Assembly: GCA_965197555.1 (NCBI GenBank)
Contig: OZ240213.1
Location: forward strand, 558,001 to 622,000
Direction of reading: 5' to 3'
Length of the DNA: 64,000 bases
DNA from: G965197555 sp965197555
Lineage (GTDB): Bacteria > Chloroflexota > Dehalococcoidia > Lucifugimonadales > UBA3495
The position numbers were made by a program, and so were the translations under genes. The stretch's first letter is position 1; every line of letters starts with the position of its first letter. Below the pieces are notes generated by a model that had not been told where the DNA came from, searched no databases, and was given only the letters and a program-made list of their open reading frames with translations. This document shows positions 34,459-43,390 of this stretch, in pieces.

Positions 34459-35385
34459 CTACTTGTGGAACTCCGGCAGGACTTCGCTGCCCAGAATCTC
34501 TAACTGTTCCATCGTTTCCTCTGCCGGGCAGAGGGGACGCATGACGAATTTAGAGGCGCCAGCATCGATGTAGCGCTCAATGGTCTCGCCGATCCGCTCG
34601 GCGGGGCCCAAGGCGCTGTACTCGGTGAAGTAGGCGTCGGGGCGGTGCCGCGTGACGAAGTTGTAGGTCTTGCTGACCGTTTCCTCAACATTGTCGGCGA
34701 TGTAATAGCCCAAAAGGACTCCTATGTGGTCTTCCTCAATGTCCCGGCCGTGCTCTTGGGCTGTCTCGAACACCAGGTCTCGTCCTTCGCGTACTTCGTC
34801 CGATGTGGCGCTGGACACTAGCCACCCGTCCCCAACCCGCCCCACACGGCGGGCTGCGGCGTGGCTCCGTCCGCCGATCCAAACAGGGGTGGAGGGCTTC
34901 AAGAAGGGTTTGGGGGTGATGCTCACATTATGGCAGGCGTAAAACTGCCCTTCGTGGGTTACACGGTCTTCTTCCCAGAAGCGGCGCATCAAGCGGATAG
35001 CCTCGTCGGTACGGGCCGCCCGGTTTTCTTTGGAGACACCGCAAGCCTCGTATTCCTCGGGCTCCTCTTGGCCCAGCCCTACGGCGGGAAAGAACCGCCC
35101 TTGAGAAAGAAAGTCTAACGTAGCTATTTGTTTGGCTAGTACTGCCGGGTTGCGCAGAGGCATTGCAAGGACGCTGGTGCCAAACTTCATCTTATCGGAG
35201 TAAGCTGCCACCATAGATAGCGCTACCATGGGTTCAAGGCTGAACCGATCGCTCACAATCCGGTCACTCAGCCATATAGAATCGTAGCCATATTCATCCC
35301 CAACTTTCACCAACCGGCGCAAAAAGTCCGGTTCATCTCCACCTTGTCCGAAAGCTCCAGGCATATATCCGACGGCGATACTCAT
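34459..35385 (-). CDS. LLM class flavin-dependent oxidoreductase
   Basis: 308 residues, luciferase-like barrel. The start AVGYMPGAFGQGGDEPDFLRR, DSIWLSDRIVSDRFSLEP, LAMPLRNPAVLAKQIATLDFL and FFPAVGLGQEEPEEYEACGV fit F420-dependent methylene-H4MPT-reductase-like members. AAGGAG lies 4 bases before the ATG. Distinct from the LLM at 26.1 kb and not in an evident operon. Confidence 0.88.
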   Translation of the reverse strand: MSIAVGYMPGAFGQGGDEPDFLRRLVKVGDEYGYDSIWLSDRIVSDRFSLEPMVALSMVAAYSDKMKFGTSVLAMPLRNPAVLAKQIATLDFLSQGRFFPAVGLGQEEPEEYEACGVSKENRAARTDEAIRLMRRFWEEDRVTHEGQFYACHNVSITPKPFLKPSTPVWIGGRSHAAARRVGRVGDGWLVSSATSDEVREGRDLVFETAQEHGRDIEEDHIGVLLGYYIADNVEETVSKTYNFVTRHRPDAYFTEYSALGPAERIGETIERYIDAGASKFVMRPLCPAEETMEQLEILGSEVLPEFHK

Positions 35386-35504
35386 AGGCTCCTTTACGCG
35401 CTATCCTATTGGTCGCACCCACCTAGTAGGGGCATTATACGGGGAACGGCCAGTAAGCACTACCCAGGGAGCTAGGCCGGTAATGTTCAGCCTCGATGAT
35501 TCGT

Positions 35505-35673
35505 TCCCGCCCCCCACCGTCATTCCGGCCCCCGTATCAGGTACGGGGCAAGCTTTGAGCCGGAATCCAAAAGCGTATCCAAACAGCAACGTCCCTTATC
35601 CTCGGCTTTTTGGATTCCCACTCCCCGTTTCCACGGGGACAAGCTTCCCGGCAATGACGGGTTGGGGGCGGGA
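35505..35673. mobile_element. MITE-like element with about 25-base terminal inverted repeats
   Basis: Left end TCCCGCCCCCCACCGTCATT (35505 onward, to 35528) and right end CCGGCAATGACGGGTTGGGG (35648 onward, to 35673) are near-perfect inverted complements. The interior holds further inverted pieces (GGTACGGGGCAAGCTT, CCACGGGGACAAGCTT). It is 169 bases long, non-coding, in the gap between the LLM gene and lspA. A single right-end copy lies at 40847-40873. Confidence 0.6.
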
Positions 35674-35824
35674 TGGCTCTTAGTTCCGAGCAGTTACTAC
35701 TTGTTCACTACCGGCTGGAGAAGAGCTACGAGATCCCCAGATTTATCGGACACCACGACCGGATGGAGGTCTGGCAACCCGCTGGTTTTCAGAATCTGCT
35801 GCTTTAGGCTTGGCTATGTCCACT

Positions 35825-36304
35825 TCATTTTGCGAGAAGTTGACCAGTTACATCTGGGATATCCCGAGCAAAGCCGATGAGTCCTATCAGAATTGACATG
35901 TCCGCCACGTTGAAGATGAACCATGGGACTATGTCTATGAAGTCGGTTACGTGGCCGAATACCACCCTGTCTAAAAGGTTCCCTGCCGCGCCTGCTAGCA
36001 TTAGTCCAAAAACAATCTGCGGTCGTGCATCGGTTTTAGGACGAGGCCGGTAGAGGGCGAACAGCAGGGCGATGCCGGTAGAGGATGCAACGATGAGTGA
36101 GATAGTATGACCGCTGAAGAGGTCGAGGGTGCTCCCCGAGTTCGTTACGTGAGTTATTTGGAAGAAACCGTCAACCGGCCATGACTCACTCACATCTAGC
36201 GCTCGAATGACCCAAAATTTGGCCACTTGGTCTAGTGTAAGCACCACCAGAGTGGTTAGGATGCCAACTCGATGCCGCTGTATAAAGGTAGCAAGATCTG
36301 CCAT
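35825..36304 (-). CDS. lspA: lipoprotein signal peptidase
   Basis: Membrane aspartyl protease that removes signal peptides from prolipoproteins. 159 residues from the ATG at 36304, four membrane helices. LTLDQVAKFWV, the THVTNSGSTLDLF loop, GAAGNLLDRVVFGHVTDFIDI and FNVADMSI contain the catalytic Asp pair (in LDRV..DFID and NVADMSI). The lipoprotein-like proteins at 0.1 and 37-38 kb would be clients. Confidence 0.93.
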   Translation of the reverse strand: MADLATFIQRHRVGILTTLVVLTLDQVAKFWVIRALDVSESWPVDGFFQITHVTNSGSTLDLFSGHTISLIVASSTGIALLFALYRPRPKTDARPQIVFGLMLAGAAGNLLDRVVFGHVTDFIDIVPWFIFNVADMSILIGLIGFARDIPDVTGQLLAK

Positions 36305-36766
36305 CAACTATCCGCTATACATATCACTATTTTTGTATCCAAGTGGAATACCAGACGATATCCCAGCTGGGCAAGGGCGGTCAGGCGATAGCTACCCAGA
36401 AGTTCGCCTCAACAGCATGGACGATGTATCTTGCACTGGTATCGAGATAGCATGACTAATTCGAATTCTAGGTTTAGCGCCTGACGCTGATGCGAAGCTC
36501 GAGGCTATCCTTGGCCAGGCTTCAGCGTTTGAGTTGCTTGGTTGCCCATGAGTACTTCGGTTTACAATTGGATGGGCGATGCAGCTGGCTCAACAATACC
36601 CGGGCTTCGTCCATGAACTCTGTGGTCCGGGACATTGCTTCTTATTCAGAAAGCGAGGGAGCCCAGTTGGGTAAACTAAATCAAGTGTTTCATCGTCCCG
36701 AGTCCCCGATTTCTCAAGAAGTGCGGGAGCATCGTTGCTCAATTCTATTGTCGGCTTCCTGCTCTT
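36305..36766. other. 462-base gap, nothing recognised
   Basis: Upstream of lspA and beyond the 3' end of the secreted-protein islet. A 37-codon minus-strand frame (36522-36635) shows no family match. No RNA, terminator or repeat is seen. Confidence 0.4.
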
Positions 36767-37963
36767 CTATTTGGGGTCTTCTATATCCGTGGCCAGGAAT
36801 TCCAGCTGTTTGGTTATGAAGAGCATAAGCCAAAAATTTGGACCAAAGGTTACAGAAGGGGTGTACCCGTTCTTTTTGAGCAGGCAACTGCCGACGATTG
36901 TCGAGTGCTCGGTATGCTGGACCGTGTGAACTGAGAGAGGGGAACACGCCTGATTCAGTGGTATGTCGTCATCCTCAATAAACGGCCCGGACGGATCGAA
37001 AATGTAGTTGTTCCAACGTATTGCCAGTTCCTGTGAATCGGCCTTGATATTGGTGGGGGTGGGATAATGTAGGGCTATGACCATTTCGTCCTTATTTTCC
37101 CTAATGCGGTAGCCTAGCAATGCCAGGCTGTAGTCTGACAGCGTTTCCCAGGCTCCAGAGCCTGCTTTATAGCGATCTAGCCGGTCTGCCGGTCTGGGAT
37201 TAACCGAATTCCAAGTTTCGACTATCCATCGCGGCCTGAAAAAGGCGCCACTCACCAACCCATCACCGGCTGCATTCGCTAGAGATGAATGGGGCACTGA
37301 GTCCATCAGAGTCTGGGACTTTGGTTGCCGGGCTGCAATCAAGCTCTCAATTATCTCCGTGGCTGGAGCGGCGAGGATGGAGTCTTCGAAGAGGGCCAAT
37401 CGGTTGAAAAACAGCCCCGCTCTGCTCAGTGGATGTTTGAAGTCGAACATGAAATCCTCGTCGAGCTCAAAGTATGTCGTATTCCTGTAGCTGGTTTCCC
37501 TGAAGTCCAGGTCTCTGAGCTTGTTCGTGGTTTGTTGTCCCACTATGGGTCCTTGGATTGCCATGAACGTCTTTAAAGGATTGTTTACCGGTCTCAATGA
37601 CCAGATTCCCTGCTCATAGGACCTGAAGTCCAGTCCCAACATTTCGTTCAGTGTGACAATGCTCATCGAGATTTCCGGGGGGATGGCCCTTCCCTCGGAG
37701 AACACCCCGTGGTCGGGGTCGTTGAATGAGAACACGAGGGTATCGTCCGAAAATTCTGACGGCACTATGTTCAACAGTTTGTTCAGGTCTTGCTTGAGCG
37801 GAGTTCCTTGGGGGACGCCGGCGCCCTCCGATTCGGAGGTCGGAGTTTCCGTTACGGTAGGGGTTTCGTGACGTTCTGATGCACACGAGAGCATGACGCT
37901 GGTCAGCAGCGCGGCTAACAGCACTGTATGGATGTACTTAACCTGCTTCCCCACGTTGATCAA
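36767..37963 (-). CDS. secreted lipoprotein of unknown function
   Basis: 398 residues. The TTG at 37963 or a GTG at 37954 gives a signal peptide ending in a lipobox (VMLSC), followed by a Thr/Pro/Glu-rich linker (ETPTVTETPTSESEG), as in surface-anchored proteins of Chloroflexota. The main domain (about 55-375) is mixed alpha-beta with no motif I recognise. It overlaps the 3' end of the upstream secreted-protein gene by 26 bases, so the two are co-transcribed. Confidence 0.75.
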   Translation of the reverse strand: MINVGKQVKYIHTVLLAALLTSVMLSCASERHETPTVTETPTSESEGAGVPQGTPLKQDLNKLLNIVPSEFSDDTLVFSFNDPDHGVFSEGRAIPPEISMSIVTLNEMLGLDFRSYEQGIWSLRPVNNPLKTFMAIQGPIVGQQTTNKLRDLDFRETSYRNTTYFELDEDFMFDFKHPLSRAGLFFNRLALFEDSILAAPATEIIESLIAARQPKSQTLMDSVPHSSLANAAGDGLVSGAFFRPRWIVETWNSVNPRPADRLDRYKAGSGAWETLSDYSLALLGYRIRENKDEMVIALHYPTPTNIKADSQELAIRWNNYIFDPSGPFIEDDDIPLNQACSPLSVHTVQHTEHSTIVGSCLLKKNGYTPSVTFGPNFWLMLFITKQLEFLATDIEDPK

Positions 37964-38873
37964 CTTTAGCTCTGGGTATCAAGTGCCTTGGCAGAACTTG
38001 GTTCAGGTGTGTTCGGACTGGGTCCTTAGGGCAATTTTGGACTTGGAACACGAATGGTCCGTCAATTTCGCCGGTGCCGTTGAGGTGGAGGTTGAATCTG
38101 GTGGCCTCAGGGTTTGGCAATCCTTGGAAATACAGTCCCTGAAACTCTACCGAGTGTCCTCCGTCCATGTTCCACGCAGCCCCACTCAGGAAACTCTCAT
38201 ATGTACCTTCTTGGTCGTCGCTAAGTGCGACCCCGGACAGCCCGCCGGCAAACACTTTGCTCTCTGCATTCTCGTTGACGGGCTCATACACCAGAGCAAA
38301 GGTGTCAGGAAATAGGATTAGAGACGTGAACTCGAATTGTGCTGACCCGACCGAGAATGGTATTTCTACCGGGATATCAGTTCGTTCTTTTATCTCGTCG
38401 AGATTGGTGTCGCTCAGTTGATCACTGAGTGAGAAGCTCACATCGTCAGCGCTGTCAATATATACGATGGCTGACGAGAGGTCTAGGGAAACGTTGTCTG
38501 TCTCATTTGGTATGGGAGGCAGCTTTGCATCCCTTGTGCCTTCGCTCCCTGAAGTTGGCGTGGATGCTTCCTTGGTTGCCTTGAGGAATTGCCCGTTGGG
38601 GAGCGTTATATTCGGGAGGTCGATCATTTCGATCTGCCCTCCTTTTGACGACCTATATGAGTATGTGAACTCTGTCCCTTCGTCGCTCGTGCTCAGGGCG
38701 TCTAGGGTGATCGAGACGTCCCCCCGTGTTATCGTTTGTCCTGCACTCGCTTCCCGGGATCCGCTGGTTGCGCCTCCGGCTACCAGGCTGATTGCGACCG
38801 CGCCTGTGAGTACCGCTGCTAACAGGGCGATACGCACGATTTTTGAGTTTGGTATTGCTCGTGGTATTTTCAT
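37938..38873 (-). CDS. secreted beta-rich protein of unknown function
   Basis: 311 residues, ATG start. The N-terminal helix (IVRIALLAAVLTGAVAISLVAG) is a signal peptide or membrane anchor. The rest is rich in alternating hydrophobic/polar segments with GDVSITLDALSTSDEGTEFT and EFTSLILFPDTFALVYEPV, suggesting Ig-like beta sandwiches as in DUF4179-type envelope proteins. The last 30 residues are read in an overlap with the next gene's start and look unconserved. No enzyme motif. Confidence 0.72.
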   Translation of the reverse strand: MKIPRAIPNSKIVRIALLAAVLTGAVAISLVAGGATSGSREASAGQTITRGDVSITLDALSTSDEGTEFTYSYRSSKGGQIEMIDLPNITLPNGQFLKATKEASTPTSGSEGTRDAKLPPIPNETDNVSLDLSSAIVYIDSADDVSFSLSDQLSDTNLDEIKERTDIPVEIPFSVGSAQFEFTSLILFPDTFALVYEPVNENAESKVFAGGLSGVALSDDQEGTYESFLSGAAWNMDGGHSVEFQGLYFQGLPNPEATRFNLHLNGTGEIDGPFVFQVQNCPKDPVRTHLNQVLPRHLIPRAKVDQRGEAG

Positions 38874-38940
38874 TGAATATTCTCAACTTTAATCCTAATT
38901 GATGCAAGACGGTTCCTACGTTGAATCGACGGTGAAAGTC

Positions 38941-39441
38941 CTAATCGTAAAGCATAAAATGGATATCAAACGTGGTGAAGTAGATGGCATGTCCGGCCGT
39001 GGCTCCTCCCTGGCCCCATGGGCCCGCGCTGGCAACCGAATCGACATAGTAAAAGGTTGCATTCTTTTGGTACGCGTATTCCCCTTGGTTCCACCATGCA
39101 GTGTAGCTATCTCCCGGGTCTACTGGCTCGGGGAAGTCTGCACTTCTAGTTGTGGGGTATTCGCCACTCCCTTCTTCCACGTACATACGGCCACCGACGA
39201 TTGAGCAAGCACCGGTTGGGTAGATATACTGCCCAGTCTTCTTTAGGGTTACTGATGACGAGGTGTTATTTTTGTAGTAAATGAGTTGGAAGGTATCGAA
39301 GGTGCAGTTGCTCCCCCAACCGCCGAGGTTAGCTAAGGATGTTGAGTAGGGTGTCCACCCAGACGCCAAGGCTGTTGGAGACCAGCTGAGGGCAGCGGTC
39401 ACAGCCAGTATCGTGAGTATCAGTAGGGTTCGCCGTTTCAA
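38941..39441 (-). CDS. small secreted protein of unknown function
   Basis: 166 residues from a TTG at 39441, which has AGGAGG 6 bases upstream; the longer frame from 39462 contains that ribosome-binding site inside it. A clear signal peptide (RRTLLILTILAVTAALSWSPTALAS) precedes a compact domain with two Cys (NCTFDTF, GACSIVGG), likely disulfide-bonded, and aromatic-rich strands (YIYPTG, NQGEYAYQKNATFYYVD). No family recognised. Confidence 0.75.
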   Translation of the reverse strand: MKRRTLLILTILAVTAALSWSPTALASGWTPYSTSLANLGGWGSNCTFDTFQLIYYKNNTSSSVTLKKTGQYIYPTGACSIVGGRMYVEEGSGEYPTTRSADFPEPVDPGDSYTAWWNQGEYAYQKNATFYYVDSVASAGPWGQGGATAGHAIYFTTFDIHFMLYD

Positions 39442-39602
39442 TTCTTTCCTCCTGGGCGTCAATTGTTGCCAGATTGGCCCGCTGGTATTGAAATACCGCG
39501 GCGCATGATATGTTCATTCGCCCAAGGTGACAATAGTTCAATTGCACTATTTTACTGTTGTTGGCTAGGTTTCTGTCTTGGTGAGGGCAGCCGGCGCTTG
39601 AT

Positions 39603-40265
39603 TCAGAGTAGTCCTAAGTTTTGTGCGTTTAGTACCAGTGTGAGGTTGTTCTTCGCACCTAGCTTGCGGCGCAGACTGGTGTTGTGGTTCCTGACGGTGT
39701 GGTAGCTGATGTGCAGTGCCCTCGCGATCTGGGCCTGTGTCATTCCCAAGGCGGTCAGGCGGAGTACTTCAAGTTCCCGTGTTGTTACCTGACTGCTTTC
39801 TCCGAATGGTTTCCCTGTCTCTCGATCTGGCTTCACGGAAATCGTGGTTTCCACTGTTTCAACCGCCCTCTCCGTGCTGGAGTGGTTACCATGCTCGTAG
39901 AATAGGTGGACTAACATTGTCCTGCTGGCCTCTGCTGCGCCAATGACCAGCGGGGTGGGGATCATCAGCTTGCGCTCGCCGGAAGCACAGAGCATCCATA
40001 CATGGTAGACGAGGGGTATCCTGCCTTCTGTGGTCGCTTTGAGGGAAGGGCATCCGCCCTGACAGACAGGGGCATCTCCATACTCTGCGAGATTTTGGAT
40101 TACCTGGAAGCATGGGCGACCGATGACGTCCCATGCCTTGTGGCCGGTGATTCGCTCGGCTGCGGGGTTCCAGTACCAGATGATCTGGTTCAGGTTCACG
40201 GCGTATGCGCCGTATGGAGCGTCGCTCAGGAGGTCAAGTCCTATGACCCTGGGGTTGGTTGCCAT
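39603..40265 (-). CDS. PAS-LuxR transcriptional regulator
   Basis: 220 residues from the ATG at 40265 (AGGCGG 7 bases upstream). The N-terminal PAS domain (IIWYWNPAAERITGHKAWDVIGRPCFQVI) contains a Cys-rich stretch (CQGGCPS and MLCASGE) that could bind a metal or haem, or sense redox state. The C-terminal LuxR HTH (about 155-215) has TTRELEVLRLTALGMTQAQ and RALHISYHTVRNHNTSLRRKL. It is the first gene of the minus-strand islet with three secreted proteins and may control them; this is inferred from order. Confidence 0.87.
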   Translation of the reverse strand: MATNPRVIGLDLLSDAPYGAYAVNLNQIIWYWNPAAERITGHKAWDVIGRPCFQVIQNLAEYGDAPVCQGGCPSLKATTEGRIPLVYHVWMLCASGERKLMIPTPLVIGAAEASRTMLVHLFYEHGNHSSTERAVETVETTISVKPDRETGKPFGESSQVTTRELEVLRLTALGMTQAQIARALHISYHTVRNHNTSLRRKLGAKNNLTLVLNAQNLGLL

Positions 40266-40501
40266 GGAATACCGCCTGCGTTTGCTGCACTGGGAGTCGG
40301 CGGGGTATTTAACCATCGGCGGTGGGGGACGTCAATTCTGTGTCCTACCGGTTTCAGGGGTCTTCTTTCTTGTATGGCTTTGTCTTTACATTTCTAATCT
40401 CTTGATGATCGGCTCACTACAGATCCTCATGTGCTACTTTCTGCTCTCGTTTCGTAGGTTGCTCATATGGTGAACTGCCGTTCACGATACTGCTACGACT
40501 T

Positions 40502-40711
40502 ATGAATATCCTGGGAAGCTTGCAGCGGCGCAATGAGCTGATCTCGCCCCGGAGGGCACTGGTGGAGAAGGTGTTCGGGACCCTAAAGCGTACTTACCAG
40601 TATCACCGGGTGAAGTACCGGGGCCTTGGGAGCAACGCAACCGAGATGTGGTTCAAGCTGATGGCCTACAACCTGAGGAGGGCGGACAAAATCACCCTGT
40701 CCGCCGCCTGA
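40502..40711 (+). pseudogene. C-terminal stump of an IS5-like transposase
   Basis: About 69 residues: RRALVEKVFGTLKRTYQYHR then GLGSNATEMWFKLMAYNLRRA. This is the final DDE helix region of IS5/IS1182-like transposases, including the catalytic Glu (VEKVFGTLK). The N-terminal three-quarters are absent, and no terminal repeats were found. It marks the right edge of the secreted-protein islet. Confidence 0.75.
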
Positions 40712-40846
40712 TGGATGCAGGGACAGTAGGACATCAAGGGTCGCTCCACCCCAAAGTTGGGTCGGTGAAGTCCAACATCTCTTAGAAATCCAGCCCATGC
40801 ACCCGGAAAAACACCGTATGGCAAGGTTCTTCAAAGGTCTCCGCAG

Positions 40847-40873
40847 GCGGGAATGACGGGTTGGGGAAGGGAA
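40847..40873. repeat. solo end of the MITE-like element
   Basis: GCGGGAATGACGGGTTGGGG followed by AAGGGAA matches the right arm of the element at 35505-35673. It stands alone in the gap before the epimerase gene. Confidence 0.55.
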
Positions 40874-40933
40874 TAACCCTGGACTCTAAACAGTTAAATG
40901 GGCCCGTCTGCTCCCAACGCCGAAGCTGGGGAG

Positions 40934-41875
40934 CTAGGGAGCAATTGCAGCCAGTCCTGCTTCCCTCCTGGCGTCGTTGATGTGCTCCAGTACTCGGACG
41001 TCTAGGGGCGCAAGCTCGTAGCCGAAGTCGGCCAGCATCCTGCTATTGTCGACCAGGTAGATATGCGGCACCGCTTGGTCTCCCGTAGTGATTTGAGCTT
41101 CGGGTATGAAACCCCGGACCATGTCCGCCATATCTCGGATGGTGGCCAAGTGGCCGCCGCTGATGTACAACCGGTGGTTAAGCCCATCACTGAGGGCGGC
41201 CCGGACGAATATCTCAGCGGCGTCTTCGGCGTGGATCATAGGCGAGGGCTCATCTTGGTGAAAAGGCATGGATACGGGTTTGCCCACAGCGGGTAAAGAC
41301 ATCATGAGGCCGCCGATCATTCCCGTCATGCCGGTGACCCTTCCGTGGCCGAACACAGTACAGATGCGGATTCCTCGCAAGTCCAGCCCATAGCGTTCGG
41401 TGTATTTGCCCGCCGAGAAATCGTTGGCTGCCTTGGTAAACCCGTAGACGTTGATCGGGTCTTTCAGGTCGTCTTCGTTCACTGGGCGGTTACCGAAAGT
41501 CTCCTGGACTCCGTAAACAGCGATGGAGCTGGCGTAGACCACCCTCTCCACACCCGTCCAGCGGGCAACTTCGAACACGTTATTGGTGCCCTGGATGTTG
41601 ACCTGCATCGCGAAGTGGGGCCGTTCCTCCGTGTCCGGGGGTAACAGAGCAGCCATGTGGACTATCTTATGGACTTGGTGGTTGTTGACCGCCTCCAGCA
41701 GATGGGGTATCTGGGTGACGTCACCCCGGTAGACGCGTATCCGGTCCAAGTAGGGCTCCAGGTTAGCCCGGGGCGGTGCCAAGTCGAAGCAAACAACCTC
41801 TTCCCCCCGCTCCACCAGTTTCCGCACGATACGGTTGCCGATGAACCCGGTGCCGCCGGTGACCATGATTGACAT
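40934..41875 (-). CDS. NAD-dependent epimerase/dehydratase (extended SDR)
   Basis: 313 residues. MVTGGTGFIGNRIV (NAD loop), VHMAALLPPD, YASSIAVYG and the catalytic YGFTK (Tyr-x3-Lys) are present, followed by RICTVFGHGRV and a C-terminal substrate domain. It resembles UDP-glucose 4-epimerase-type or sugar/lactone dehydrogenases; the substrate is open. Stands alone between repeat-bearing gaps. Confidence 0.87.
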   Translation of the reverse strand: MSIMVTGGTGFIGNRIVRKLVERGEEVVCFDLAPPRANLEPYLDRIRVYRGDVTQIPHLLEAVNNHQVHKIVHMAALLPPDTEERPHFAMQVNIQGTNNVFEVARWTGVERVVYASSIAVYGVQETFGNRPVNEDDLKDPINVYGFTKAANDFSAGKYTERYGLDLRGIRICTVFGHGRVTGMTGMIGGLMMSLPAVGKPVSMPFHQDEPSPMIHAEDAAEIFVRAALSDGLNHRLYISGGHLATIRDMADMVRGFIPEAQITTGDQAVPHIYLVDNSRMLADFGYELAPLDVRVLEHINDARREAGLAAIAP

Positions 41876-42041
41876 AGGAGTGTCTCCTAAAGGCTAATGC
41901 GATAGCAGATTTGGGTGCCTGCCCCCGGTTTTTCGAATAGCAACGGGCCTCATGGTACAAATCCAGGAAAGACTCCGCAATCTGAGCCCGATTCGTTGTC
42001 CACTCCCAGCATTGGGGCTTTCTAATCCTCCACCGGCCCCC

Positions 42042-42068
42042 CCGTTCGGCCTGAGCCTGTCGAAGGCC
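42042..42068. repeat. dispersed repeat copy
   Basis: CCGTTCGGCCTGAGCCTGTC followed by GAAGG, the A module of the 16-kb array with one change, in the gap between the epimerase and rsmG. Confidence 0.75.
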
Positions 42069-42147
42069 CCATTGGTGATCCCATAAGACCGCCCTGTGCC
42101 CGCCGAAGGGCTCCCTGGGTTGTAGCGGCGGTGAGGCGACACCTTAG

Positions 42148-42882
42148 CTACAATGGCCTCTTGGCTGGGATGCCGGGGCGCCTGGGGTATTGGTCAGGCG
42201 TCGGATGGATTTTATCCACCAGCACCAGCACCCGGTCATCCATCAGCCTGGGCAACTCAACCTGGTGTATTCGTTCGATTTGGCCACCCAATATTTTAAG
42301 GCTGCTGGCAGCCCTGCCGATTTCTGCTTGTATGCCGCCATGTTTCCAAGCCACTGCCTTACCTCCTAAGCAGCACAATGGCAGGGTATATTCAGCGAGG
42401 ACCGAGAGCTCTGCCACGCCCCGCGTCACAGCCAGGTCGAAGCCTTCTCTTACCTCGGCCTGGTGGCCTATCTGCTCGGCCCGGCCCAAATACACCTGAA
42501 CGCCGGTCAGGCCCAGGAGTTGCTGCAGGTGCTCTAGGAACCTCGCTTTTTTCCCTACCGATTCGACCAAGGCCAATTGAATATTCGGGAATGCTATCCT
42601 GAGGGGCACACCAGGGAACCCCGCGCCGGTGCCAACATCAATGATCCTAGCGGCTGCAGCAAAATGCGTTGGAATGGCCTGAAAAACACTCAAGGAGTCC
42701 AGGAAGTGCTTTACTTGCACCTCATGGTAGCCGGTTATCGCCGTAAGATTGACCCGGCGGTTCCAGTTCTCCAGTTCCTTGTAGAAGACTTCGAATTTGT
42801 GCAACTGGTCCGGGGTCAGCTCTACCCCCAGCTCAGACGCTCCGCGGAAGAGGACTCCCATTCGCTCCGACATAGCGGCCAT
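42148..42882 (-). CDS. rsmG: 16S rRNA m7G527 methyltransferase RsmG (GidB)
   Basis: 244 residues from the ATG at 42882 (MAAMSERMG); starts further up add unconserved residues. VNLTAI, VKHFLDSLSVF, the SAM-binding IIDVGTGAGFPGVPL, LVESVGKKARFLEHL and TRGVAELSVLAEYTLPL are family motifs. In many bacteria this gene sits with parAB near the replication origin; here no par genes adjoin it. A TATAAT-like stretch overlaps the start, so the message may have a very short leader. Confidence 0.92.
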   Translation of the reverse strand: MAAMSERMGVLFRGASELGVELTPDQLHKFEVFYKELENWNRRVNLTAITGYHEVQVKHFLDSLSVFQAIPTHFAAAARIIDVGTGAGFPGVPLRIAFPNIQLALVESVGKKARFLEHLQQLLGLTGVQVYLGRAEQIGHQAEVREGFDLAVTRGVAELSVLAEYTLPLCCLGGKAVAWKHGGIQAEIGRAASSLKILGGQIERIHQVELPRLMDDRVLVLVDKIHPTPDQYPRRPGIPAKRPL

Positions 42883-43083
42883 TATATCCAATCGACACTG
42901 CGCTGCAGCCGACGAACCTGCAACCAAGGCAGCGCGCTGGTGGACAGACTTACACACCCAGATTGACCCCGGCTAGTCGTTAGCTTAATTGACTTTCCCA
43001 AAGTACCGCCCGTAGAATTGGGTCACTTGTAACCGCGATCAGGCTTATTTGGGACCTACCCGGCATCCCTGGGAGGCAGTACT

Positions 43084-43320
43084 ATGGCGACTAGGGCGTA
43101 CCTGCTGGTGGAGACCGCTGTCGGTAAAACAAGAGACGTGGCCAGCACCTTAAAGGGCTTGGAAGGCATCGAGTCGGTGGACGTTGTCACCGGCCCCTAC
43201 GACATCATCGCAGTAATCAACGCGGCCGATATGACAGTAGTCGGGAACGTGGTGACAGGCAGCATTCACACGGTTTCCGGGGTGGTGCGCACTGTAACCT
43301 GCGTGGCTGTCGGGGCCTAG
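43084..43320 (+). CDS. stand-alone Lrp/AsnC ligand-binding (RAM) domain protein
   Basis: 78 residues, alpha-beta ferredoxin-like RAM fold: AYLLVETAVGKTRDVASTLK, GIESVDVVTGPYDIIAVINAAD, TVSGVVRTVTCVAVG. It lacks the HTH of full Lrp proteins. Such proteins bind small effectors (amino acids) and act as partners or sensors. GGAGG precedes the ATG. Confidence 0.9.
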   Translation: MATRAYLLVETAVGKTRDVASTLKGLEGIESVDVVTGPYDIIAVINAADMTVVGNVVTGSIHTVSGVVRTVTCVAVGA

Positions 43321-43390
43321 GGCCTTGTGGTGTCTCCGGCCAACTGCGCCTGCCGCGCTATCCTGTTAGACATTATCCAGGAGCATCGTA

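Noticed and set aside
36522..36635. 37-codon minus-strand frame starting MSRTTEF
   Set aside because: No ribosome-binding site or family match.
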